From positions 3,056,722 through 3,120,721 of the forward strand of contig NZ_CP049865.1 in assembly GCF_011393335.1 (NCBI RefSeq): a stretch of 64,000 nucleotides of DNA, in the 5' to 3' direction. The position numbers were made by a program, and so were the translations under genes. Source of the stretch: Propioniciclava coleopterorum (lineage in GTDB: Bacteria > Actinomycetota > Actinomycetes > Propionibacteriales > Propionibacteriaceae). Of the stretch, positions 57,104 through 64,000 are shown piece after piece (position 1 is the stretch's first letter; each line of letters starts with the position of its first letter). Below the pieces are notes generated by a model. That model was not told where the DNA came from. It saw nothing but the letters and a program-made list of their open reading frames with translations, and searched no databases.

Positions 57104-58406
57104 GGCGCGGTGGTTCCCTTCGGGTCGGGGCGGTACTCCAGCGCGGCCCGGTCCTCGGGCCGCAGCCAGGTCGCGGCGGCGTTCTGCACGGCGTCGGCGT
57201 CCACCGCGGCCATCTCGAGGACGCGGCGGTTCAGGCGTCCGGGGTCGTCGTCGAGCATCGCGTGCGCGCTGATCAGGTCGGCGCGGGACTCCAGGCGGGC
57301 GGCCTCCGAGAGCCACTCCCGCTCGAACTGGACCTTGGCGCGGTGGAGTTCCTGCGGGGTGGGCCCGTCCTGGGCCAGCCGGGCGATGTCGGTGAGGACC
57401 GCATCCTCGAGCTGCTCAAGCTCGACCCCGGCGTGCGCCCGCGCGAACACGTGGCCCAGCGAGTTGCCGGTGGCCAGCGGGAGCGCCCCAGCTCCGGCGG
57501 CCGAGGCGAGGTCGGACTCGCGCACCAGCCGTCGGTAGAGCCGCGAAGTCTCGCTGCCGCCGAGGATCGACAGCGCCAACTCGACCGCGTCGGCGTCCGG
57601 GTGGTGCCGCGCCGGCGTGCGCCACTGCAGGTAGAGCTGGGCCGCCGGGACGGCGCCCGTCGCCCGGTCCCGGGGGACGCCGGTGGTCGGCGGCAGCGGA
57701 TCCGCGACGCGGCGGGCCGGGTGCACCTGCGCGGCGAGGCCGCCGAAGTAGCGTTCGGCGAGCGCGAGGCCGTGGTCGGGGGCGACGTCGCCGCTGAGGG
57801 TCAGGACGGCGTTCGCGGGGAGTACCACCGGGTGAAGAACGCGTGGGTGTCGGCGAGCGTCGCGGCGTCCAGGTCGTCCATCGACCCGATGACGGTGTGT
57901 CCGTACGGGTGATCGGCCGGGAACGCCAGCCCGAGCAGCCGCTCGATGGTGTCGCCGTAGGGCGCGTTGTCGTAGCGCTGCCGCTTCTCCTCCTTGACGA
58001 CCTCACGCTGGGTGTCGAGGTTCGCCTGGGTGAGCGCGGGCAGCAGGTGGCCCATCCGGTCGGCCTCGAGCCACAGGGCGAGTTCCAGCGCGCCGGTCGG
58101 GACGGCCTCGAAGTAGTTGGTGCGGTCGAACCACGTGGTGGCGTTCCCCGTGGCGCCGGCCGCCTGCAGCCGGTCGAAGTGCTCGCCGGAGGCGACGTTC
58201 TCCGAGCCCTGGAACATGACGTGCTCGAACAGGTGCGCCAGCCCGGTGCTGCCCGGCTCCTCGTCGCGCGACCCGACGCCGTACCAGAGGTTCACGGCGA
58301 CGACGGGGGCGTGGTGCTCGGGGTTGACGATCACGCGCAGCCCGTTGGGCAGGGTGTGTTCGTGGAGGGCGTAGGTCAGCTCGGCGGGCGGTGTCACGCG
58401 GCCCAT
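57100..58406 (-). CDS. M16 zinc peptidase, catalytic subunit (one apparent frameshift)
   Basis: A processing-protease-like M16 enzyme. The inverted zinc motif is in GLAHLFEHVMFQGSEN (HxxEH), with the downstream Glu region TNYFEAVPTGALELALWLEA. The frame breaks after HAFFTRWYSP, at forward-strand G4 57817-57820. Coding sense continues as NAVLTLSGDVAPDHGLALAERYF. With one base restored the product has 435 residues. ATG 58406 (MGRVTPPAELTY) is preferred; GTG 58397 is possible. It forms a coupled pair with the inactive subunit. Confidence 0.88.
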
Positions 58407-58439
58407 CCAAGCACACCGGGCCAACGCCGACGGGGCGGT

Positions 58440-59558
58440 TCAGCGGCGCCGGCCGCCGAGGCTCGGGGGTGCGGCCGCCACCATGATCGCGGCGACCAGG
58501 ACGCCCCCGGCCGCGATCGCCGTGGCCGGGGCGTCGAGCACCCGGGTGACCAGCGACGGCTCGGCCGCGGGGGACGGCGTCCCGGGCGCGGGGGCGGGGG
58601 AGCCGCGGTCGATCCCGAGGGCGGGGCCGCGGTCGGGTGCGCGCTCGTCGGGTCGGGGACCGGCGCCGGGGTGGGTGACGCGGCGGACTACCGCTGGGCG
58701 GCGCCGGCGAAGCTTCGGCGGTGGGTGACGCGGCGTCCGGGCCGGCGGGTGCGGCTGCCGGGGTGAGGGGCGCGGCAGCCGGGGTGGCGGGTGCGACCTC
58801 AGACGAGGCGGTCGGGGTGGCCGCGGGTGCCGACGGGACCACGCTCGGGGCGTCGGGCTCCTGGCTGGGGCGCGTCGTCGGGCTTGTGGGGCGCGCGGTC
58901 GTCGGGTCGGGCGTGGGGGTCGCGCCGGGGCTGGGAACTTCCACGAAGGTCAGGACGCGGTCGCGCGGCGTGCCGTCGTTGTCGCTCCAGGCGTTGGTCC
59001 ACACGGCACGGACGGCGGCGGGCCGTGTGGGGGTCGCCCCAGAGTCGAGCGGGGTCACCGACGCGTCGACGCGCACCTGGTTGTAGCGACCCGGCGGCAG
59101 GTGGACCGTGCGCCGCAGCAGGTCCGACGTTCCGACGACGGTGCGCTCGGCGGCCGACAGGTGATCGGAGGCGGTGACGCACTGCAGCGACGTCCCGGGG
59201 CTGGTGGAGCACACCTCGAAGTCCACCAGGTAGCGGCCCGGCGCCGGCGCTCCGCCGGGCGACCGGATGGCGATGAGGGGCCAGGGCGCCCCGACGGCCT
59301 GCGTGCCGCCCGCCCGGATGCCGGGCCCGGGTGCGGCTGTGGGGCGGCCCGGCTGATGCGGCCGCGCGGCGGGGCCGTGGTCCCGCCCCGCGGTGGGGCG
59401 GGTGAGGGCCGAGCGGGGGCGGGGGGCGACGGCAGCGCGGCCGCGAAGGGCGCGAACAGGACGCCGAGCAGAGCGCTGAGCGCGAGTCCGGCGGCAGCCC
59501 GGCCCGTTCGCGCGGACGCGGTCCGGCGGCAGCGGACGGACGCCGACCTGCGCTGCAT
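58440..59558 (-). CDS. Secreted cell-surface protein with Pro/Thr/Ala-rich stalk (apparent frameshifts)
   Basis: An unrecognised exported protein. It starts at ATG 59558 behind AGGAGG and has a signal peptide (RAAAGLALSALLGVLFAPFAAALP). After a shift somewhere in 59340-59440 comes a folded domain (RYLVDFEVCSTSPGTSLQC to RDRVLTFVEVPSPG) with two Cys. A Thr/Pro/Ala/Ser linker follows, with two further shifts (near 58680-58692 and at G5 58596-58600). The end has a membrane helix (ATAIAAGGVLVAAIMVAAA) and a basic tail (SLGGRRR). Three restored bases give 373 residues. The signal-domain-stalk-anchor layout suggests a surface protein held in the membrane. The folded domain matches nothing I know. 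Confidence 0.65.
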
Positions 59559-59646
59559 CCTCGACCCTCCTGACCCCCGATCCGATCGTGCCCACCCTAC
59601 GTGATAACGATGTTCAGAGGGAGGTCGGTGCTTGCCGGGGCGCACG

Positions 59647-59679
59647 AAAAAACCGGGAGCCGATGTTCGGCTCCCGGTT
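59647..59679 (-). terminator. Rho-independent terminator of tRNA-fMet
   Basis: On the minus strand a perfect 13-bp stem (AACCGGGAGCCGA, loop ACA, TCGGCTCCCGGTT) runs into a six-T tract. It follows the tRNA 3' end by 4 nt. It is the only canonical stem plus T-run terminator seen in the window. Confidence 0.93.
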
Positions 59680-59683
59680 CCGG

Positions 59684-59759
59684 TGGTAGCGGGACAGGAT
59701 TTGAACCTGCGACCTCTAGGTTATGAGCCTAGCGAGCTACCGAGCTGCTCCACCCCGCG
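59684..59759 (-). tRNA. Initiator tRNA-fMet (anticodon CAT), one base short
   Basis: The minus-strand sequence begins CGCGGGGTGGAGCAGC, has the anticodon loop CTCATAA, T-loop TTCAAAT and an encoded 3' CCA. The unpaired C1-T72 and the sequence mark it as the initiator. It is 76 nt, one short: the 3' acceptor strand reads CCTGTCCCGCTACCA where CCTGTCCCC is needed to pair with GGGG at positions 4-7. The loss is in a C run (forward 59691-59693). In the anticodon stem, CTAGG/CCTAG has A29-U41 where initiators usually have G29-C41 (three consecutive GC pairs). Confidence 0.93.
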
Positions 59760-59770
59760 TCGTGGGATCA

Positions 59771-59799
59771 ACTATAGCCCAGCTTCCCGGTGGGCCCAA
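59771..59799 (-). promoter_or_regulatory. Promoter of the tRNA-fMet gene
   Basis: On the minus strand TTGGGC (59794-59799), a 17-bp spacer and TATAGT (59771-59776) stand 12 bp before the tRNA. It is a clear housekeeping-sigma promoter and the best -35/-10 pair in the window. Confidence 0.75.
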
Positions 59800-59822
59800 A
59801 TCGGCGTTCGCTGGGGGTGCAG

Positions 59823-59841
59823 TAAGCTGAGCGACGCTCAG
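59823..59841 (+). promoter_or_regulatory. Putative promoter and inverted repeat before the ABC transporter operon
   Basis: TAAGCT (59823-59828) can be a -10 element. It overlaps a perfect inverted repeat CTGAGC-GAC-GCTCAG (59827-59841). A repressor site or a 5'-end hairpin is possible. GGAGG follows 4-8 nt before the GTG 59864. Confidence 0.4.
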
Positions 59842-59863
59842 GGCGGCGACTTCTGGAGGGCGA

Positions 59864-61438
59864 GTGAGCACGAACACCAAGCGGGACCGTTACGCGCGTC
59901 GGGCGGTCGTGGCGCTCGTGGCGACCATCGCCGTGCTGCTGAGTGCCTGCACCCCCGGCGGGGGCCAGACAGGCTCGCCGGAGCCCCAGGCCTCGGCGCG
60001 CACCCTGGTCATCGGAGCCACCGCCGAGCCGACGTCGCTCGACCCGACCGCGGACGCCGCCGTCGCGGGCTCCCAGGTGATGCTCTACAACGTCTACGAG
60101 ACGCTGGTGAAGGTCGACTCCCAGGGCCAGCTGCGGCCGCTGCTCGCCCAGGCGTGGGACGTCTCGCCCGACCGGCTCACCTACACCTTCCAGCTCAACC
60201 ACGCCGCCAAGTTCTCCGACGGCACCCCGGTGACCGCGGACGCCGTGGCGAAGAACATCGACCGCATCAAGACCCAGCAGGTCGCGGCCAAGCTCAAGAC
60301 CGTGATGAGCATCGTGGCCGGCACCAACGTCGTCGACGAGGACACCCTCGAGGTCAGCCTGTCGCGGCCGAGCGTGAACTGGCTCTACGAGATGGCGTCC
60401 ACGGCCGGCATCGTCATCAACCCGGCGGGCTTCGACGAGGCCACCACCGCCACGGCGGGATCGGGTCCGCTGACGCTCGACCGCTGGACGCCGGGCGACA
60501 GCATCTCCCTGACCAAGGCGCCCTCCTACTGGGGCACGCCGAGCCGGTTCGACGAGGTGACGTTCCGCTACTTCAAGGACCCCAACGCGATGAACGCCTC
60601 CATGCTGTCGGATCAGCTGGACATCATCTCGAACCTGCAGGCGCCCGAGGCGCTCGCGCAGTTCAGCGACCCGAGCCGCTTCACGGTGCTCGAGGGCACC
60701 ACCAACGGTGAGGTCGTCATGGGCGTGAACAACGGCGGCGACCCGACCGACCCCAACGTGCCGGCGGGCACCGGCAACCCGGCGCTGAAGGACGTCCGCG
60801 TCCGGCAGGCGATCACGATGGCGATCGACAAGAAGGCCCTGGTGAACACCACCTGGGGCGGCCACGGCGTCGTGCTGGGCTCCATGACGGTGCCCACCGA
60901 TCCGTACTACGAGGACCTCTCCACGCTGTTCCCCTACGACCCCGACAAGGCCCGCGCGCTGCTCGCCGAGGCCGGGGCCACGAACCTGACGCTGCGGCTC
61001 AAGCCGGCCGCGCTGCCGTACGCGACGAAGGCGGCCCAGTTCATCGCCGCGCAGCTCCAGCAGGTCGGGATCACGGTGCAGGTCGAGGAACTGCAGTTCC
61101 CGGCGCGCTGGCGCGAGACGGTCTACGACCGCGCCGACTACGACCTCACCATCGTGGCGCACGTCGAGGCGCGCGACCTGAGCAGCTTCGCCAACCCGAA
61201 CTACTACTGGCGCTACCACAACCCGCAGTTCGACAGCCTGGTCACCACCGCCGACCAGGGCACGGTCGATGAGTACGTCAGCGGCATGAAGCAGGCCTCC
61301 GAACTGCTGGCCCAGGACGCCGCGGCCGTGTGGCTGTTCGCGCTGCCCAACCTGGTCATCACCAAGCCGGGCATCACCGGGGTGCCCACGGACGCCCAGT
61401 CGCTGTCGTTCGACACCACCACCATCGCGAGGGCCTGA
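59864..61438 (+). CDS. ABC transporter substrate-binding lipoprotein (peptide/nickel family 5)
   Basis: A 524-residue extracytoplasmic solute-binding protein (SBP_bac_5). The N-terminus is a lipoprotein signal (VVALVATIAVLLSACTPGGG, lipobox LSAC). Family motifs include EPTSLDPTADAA, the hallmark FSDGTPVTADAVAKNIDR and DVRVRQAITMAIDKKALV. GTG 59864 has TGGAGGG upstream. It heads an operon with two permeases and an ATPase. The ligand is probably an oligopeptide, but family 5 also binds nickel, glutathione and sugars, so it is not assigned. Confidence 0.93.
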   Translation: MSTNTKRDRYARRAVVALVATIAVLLSACTPGGGQTGSPEPQASARTLVIGATAEPTSLDPTADAAVAGSQVMLYNVYETLVKVDSQGQLRPLLAQAWDVSPDRLTYTFQLNHAAKFSDGTPVTADAVAKNIDRIKTQQVAAKLKTVMSIVAGTNVVDEDTLEVSLSRPSVNWLYEMASTAGIVINPAGFDEATTATAGSGPLTLDRWTPGDSISLTKAPSYWGTPSRFDEVTFRYFKDPNAMNASMLSDQLDIISNLQAPEALAQFSDPSRFTVLEGTTNGEVVMGVNNGGDPTDPNVPAGTGNPALKDVRVRQAITMAIDKKALVNTTWGGHGVVLGSMTVPTDPYYEDLSTLFPYDPDKARALLAEAGATNLTLRLKPAALPYATKAAQFIAAQLQQVGITVQVEELQFPARWRETVYDRADYDLTIVAHVEARDLSSFANPNYYWRYHNPQFDSLVTTADQGTVDEYVSGMKQASELLAQDAAAVWLFALPNLVITKPGITGVPTDAQSLSFDTTTIARA

Positions 61439-61448
61439 GGGCCCGAGC

Positions 61449-62414
61449 GTGGCGCTCCGTCTGTTCCTCCGGCTCCTGCTCCGGCTGGCCATCCTGCTGG
61501 TCAGCCTCGCGGTGGCCTCCTGGGTGATCTTCTGGATCACCCAGGAACTGCCCGGCGACATCGCGCGGGTGATGCTGGGCGACGGCGCCTCTCCGGAGCA
61601 GCTGGCGGCCAAGCGCGCCGAGCTGGGGCTCGACCGCCCGTTCCGCGTGCAGTACGAGGAGTGGGTCGTCGGCGTGCTGACCGGCGACTTCGGGCGGTCG
61701 TGGTACTCCAAACTGCCGGTCGTGTCCCTGATCGCCCCCCGCGCCGCCGTCACGGCCTTCCTGGTGGGCGGGGGCCTGCTCGTGGCCGTGGTCATCGCCC
61801 TGCCGCTCGGTGCGCTGGCCGCCCTGAAGCGGCGGCAGTGGCCGGGGTTCGCGGTCTCGGCCGCCTCGCAGATCGGGATGGCGATCCCCGCGTTCTGGGC
61901 GGGCATCCTGCTCGTGGTGGCGTTCGCCGTCCAACTGCGCTGGCTGCCCGCCAACGGCTACGTGCCGTTCACCCGGGACCCGGCCGCGTGGGCGGCGCAC
62001 CTGGCGCTCCCGGTGATCGCGCTCGGGCTGGTGCAGGCGGCCGTCCTGGTGCGCTACGTGCGGTCGTCGTTCCTGGACGTGCTGGGGGAGGACTACTACC
62101 GCACCGCGCGGTCGATCGGCTGGACGCGCGGGGCGGCGCTGTGGCGCCACGGCGTCCGCAACGCCGCGCTGTCGCTGGTCACGGTCATCGGGCTGCAACT
62201 CGCCTCGCTGATCGTCGGGGCGGTCGTCATCGAGCGCGTGTTCGTCCTGCCCGGCCTGGGGAGCCTGATGCTCGACGCGGTGGCGGGCTTCGACCTGATC
62301 ATCGTGCGCGGCATCGTCATGGTGCTCGTGGCCACCGTCCTGGTGATCAACGGGCTGATCGACATGCTGTACGCGGTGATCGACCCCCGGCTGCGCGAGG
62401 GGGACCGGGCATGA
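61449..62414 (+). CDS. ABC transporter permease, DppB/OppB type
   Basis: A 321-residue inner-membrane permease. The N-terminal segment (LAILLVSLAVASWVIFWI) and the loop with PGDIARVMLGDGASPEQLAA are typical of the DppB half. The EAA-like coupling motif is EDYYRTARSIGWTRGAALWRHGVRNAA. About six helices are visible. It starts 10 nt after the binding-protein gene and overlaps the next permease by 4 bp (ATGA). Confidence 0.95.
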   Translation: MALRLFLRLLLRLAILLVSLAVASWVIFWITQELPGDIARVMLGDGASPEQLAAKRAELGLDRPFRVQYEEWVVGVLTGDFGRSWYSKLPVVSLIAPRAAVTAFLVGGGLLVAVVIALPLGALAALKRRQWPGFAVSAASQIGMAIPAFWAGILLVVAFAVQLRWLPANGYVPFTRDPAAWAAHLALPVIALGLVQAAVLVRYVRSSFLDVLGEDYYRTARSIGWTRGAALWRHGVRNAALSLVTVIGLQLASLIVGAVVIERVFVLPGLGSLMLDAVAGFDLIIVRGIVMVLVATVLVINGLIDMLYAVIDPRLREGDRA

Positions 62415-63223
62415 AGCGCCTCGAACTGCGCGTCGGGCTCGCGCTCGTCGGCCTCGTCGTCGCGATGGCGCTGCTGTCGTACATCTGGACGCCCTTCAGC
62501 CCCACGCTGGTCAACTCGACCACGCCGCTGCAGCCGCCGGGCTGGCCGCACATCCTCGGCAGCGACCACATGGGCATCGACACGTTCAGCCGGATCCTCG
62601 TGGGCGCGCGGTCCGCCCTCTACGTGGGGGTGATCGCCGTCGGCGTCGCCGCGCTCGTCGGGGTGCCGGTGGGCCTGCTCGCGGCCTTCCTGCCCCGCTG
62701 GGCCGCCGAGATCGTGCTCCGGATCACCGACATCGCCTACGCCTTCCCGGCCCTGCTGCTGGCCATCCTGCTCGCCGGCGTCTTCGGGGCGTCCACCGAG
62801 ACGGCGATGCTCGCCATCGGCGTCGCCTCGGTCCCCGCGTTCATCCGGGTCGCCCGCGCCGGCGCGGTGAGCGTGCTGGCCTCGGACTACGTGCTGGCGG
62901 CGAAGGCGTCCGGCACCACGGCGGTGCGCACCGCCGTGCGGCACGTGCTGCCCAACATCTCCCCGCTGATCGGCGTCCAGGTCTCGGTGAGCTTCGCGCT
63001 GGCCATCCTCGCCGAGGCTGCGCTGAGCTACCTGGGCCTCGGCACGCCCAGCACGGTGCCCTCGTGGGGGCGGATGCTCGGCGACGCCCAGACCTACCTG
63101 TTCGGACACCCGATCCAGGCCCTGTGGCCCGGGCTGGCGATCGCCGGCACTGTCCTGGGCTTCAACCTCGTCGGGGACGGGCTGCGCGACCTGCTGGACC
63201 CCAAGCTGCGGGAGGTGGCATGA
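62411..63223 (+). CDS. ABC transporter permease, DppC/OppC type
   Basis: A 270-residue permease, the second half of the membrane pore. It has the DppC signature near the N-terminus (PHILGSDHMGIDTFSRILVGARSAL broken by the first loop) and the EAA motif SDYVLAAKASGTTAVRTAVRHVLPN. The end SWGRMLGDAQTYL to NLVGDGLRDLLDPKLRE is characteristic. It overlaps the ATPase gene by 4 bp. Confidence 0.95.
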   Translation: MKRLELRVGLALVGLVVAMALLSYIWTPFSPTLVNSTTPLQPPGWPHILGSDHMGIDTFSRILVGARSALYVGVIAVGVAALVGVPVGLLAAFLPRWAAEIVLRITDIAYAFPALLLAILLAGVFGASTETAMLAIGVASVPAFIRVARAGAVSVLASDYVLAAKASGTTAVRTAVRHVLPNISPLIGVQVSVSFALAILAEAALSYLGLGTPSTVPSWGRMLGDAQTYLFGHPIQALWPGLAIAGTVLGFNLVGDGLRDLLDPKLREVA

Positions 63224-64000
63224 GCCGCCTGAGCGTGCGCGACCTCACGATCGCCTTCGGACGCCGCCCGCCGGTCGTCACCGGGGTGGAGTTCGATCTG
63301 GAGCCGGGCGGTCGCCTGGGCCTGGTCGGTGAGTCCGGCTCGGGCAAGACCGTGACCGCGCTCGCGATCATGGGGCTGCTGCCCGAGAACGCCCGCGTCA
63401 CCGGCTCGATCAGGCTCGGCGACACCGAAATCGTCGGCCTGGGCGATCGCGCCATGGCGAAGCTGCGCGGCGACCGGCTCGGGATGATCTTCCAGGAACC
63501 CATGACGGCGCTCGACCCGACGATGACCGCCGGCCGCCAGGTCGCCGAGGCCTTCCGGCTGCACCGCGACCGGGACGCCGGACGCGCGCGCCAGGCCGTG
63601 TGGGACATGCTCGCCGCCGTCGGCTTCGACGACCCGCAGCGCATCGCCGACAGCTATCCCCACCAGCTCTCGGGTGGCCAGCGGCAGCGCGTCGTGACGG
63701 CGATGGCCCTCATCAACCGCCCCGCCGTCGTGCTGTGCGACGAGCCGACCACGGCCCTGGACGTCACCGTGCAGGAACGCGTCCTGCAGGTCCTCGACGG
63801 GGTGCTGGACGCCGCGGGCGCCTCCTGCCTGTTCATCAGCCACGACCTGGCGGTCGTGTCGCAGCTCTGCTCGGAGGTGGCCGTGATGCTCGAGGGCCGG
63901 ATCGTGGAGCGCGGGCCCGCCGAGCAGGTGTTCGCCCGCCCCACGCACCCCTACACCGCCGGCCTGGTGGGCGCCGGCCGGCTCGACCTCCTCGAGCCCG
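63220..64000 (+). CDS. ABC transporter ATPase, DppD/OppD type (3' partial)
   Basis: The first 260 residues of the nucleotide-binding subunit; it runs off the window. Walker A is GLVGESGSGKTVTALAIMG, the Q-loop is MIFQEPMTALDPT, the signature is YPHQLSGGQRQRV, Walker B is VVLCDEPTTALDV, and the switch His is in LFISHDLAVVSQLC. HPYTAGLVGA near the right edge begins the oligopeptide/dipeptide C-terminal extension. A second ATPase (DppF type) may follow, or be fused, beyond the window. Confidence 0.95.
   Translation, partial: MSRLSVRDLTIAFGRRPPVVTGVEFDLEPGGRLGLVGESGSGKTVTALAIMGLLPENARVTGSIRLGDTEIVGLGDRAMAKLRGDRLGMIFQEPMTALDPTMTAGRQVAEAFRLHRDRDAGRARQAVWDMLAAVGFDDPQRIADSYPHQLSGGQRQRVVTAMALINRPAVVLCDEPTTALDVTVQERVLQVLDGVLDAAGASCLFISHDLAVVSQLCSEVAVMLEGRIVERGPAEQVFARPTHPYTAGLVGAGRLDLLEP

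Overview
The window is about 64 kb of very GC-rich DNA with an actinobacterial gene order. It runs mtrB-lpqB-comF-(glnK/amtB)-hpf-secA, then a Ku/P5CDH/NAD-glutamate dehydrogenase stretch, trpS, an rhlE-type helicase with DUF3107, adnAB-nudC, uvrD2, a ThiF-like/DUF5679/YgjP/DUF2342/Lon-PDZ/UPF0182 stretch, an M16 peptidase pair, an initiator tRNA and an oligopeptide-type ABC transporter. The PPA1309-family gene (named from Cutibacterium acnes) and the general synteny suggest Propionibacteriales, probably Propionibacteriaceae. That placement is inference; no species marker is present.

Layout. 1-10.3 kb: envelope signalling (mtrB, lpqB), comF, nitrogen sensing and uptake (amtB-glnK, minus strand), ribosome hibernation (hpf, behind a tiny leader ORF), a YcaQ/AlkZ-type DNA glycosylase and secA. 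10.3-23.8 kb: two small conserved actinobacterial genes, Ku, proline/glutamate catabolism (P5C dehydrogenase and giant NAD-GDH), a PHP phosphoesterase, an Excalibur protein, and trpS preceded by a Trp-Trp leader peptide and a four-segment attenuator. 23.8-28.4 kb: DEAD-box helicase, DUF3107, a stand-alone LigD-type polymerase domain, and a two-gene HTH/nucleotidyltransferase module that looks like a toxin-antitoxin or abortive-infection cassette. 28.5-45.9 kb: a DNA-break-processing island with adnA-adnB, nudC, recC-recB-recD (opposite strand, each junction a 4-bp ATGA overlap) and uvrD2. 45.9-47.6 kb: a 1.4-kb non-coding tandem array of about 20-bp G-rich units. 47.6-64 kb: ThiF-like protein, zinc ribbon, several peptidases, UPF0182, tRNA-fMet and the ABC transporter, cut by the right edge.

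Many genes have no Shine-Dalgarno sequence. Instead a -10-like hexamer (TAnnnT or CAGACT) ends 5-8 nt before the start codon, which points to widespread leaderless transcription.

A technical feature runs through the window. At least six genes need one or more single-base losses to be compensated, nearly always at a run of 4-5 G or C (GDH, DEAD helicase, adnA, adnB, one M16 peptidase, a secreted Pro-rich protein). The initiator tRNA is also one C short in its acceptor stem. Every case is a loss of one base and the corrected lengths are whole codons, so homopolymer under-calling in the assembly is more likely than a set of real pseudogenes. These genes are listed here as CDS with the shift positions given.
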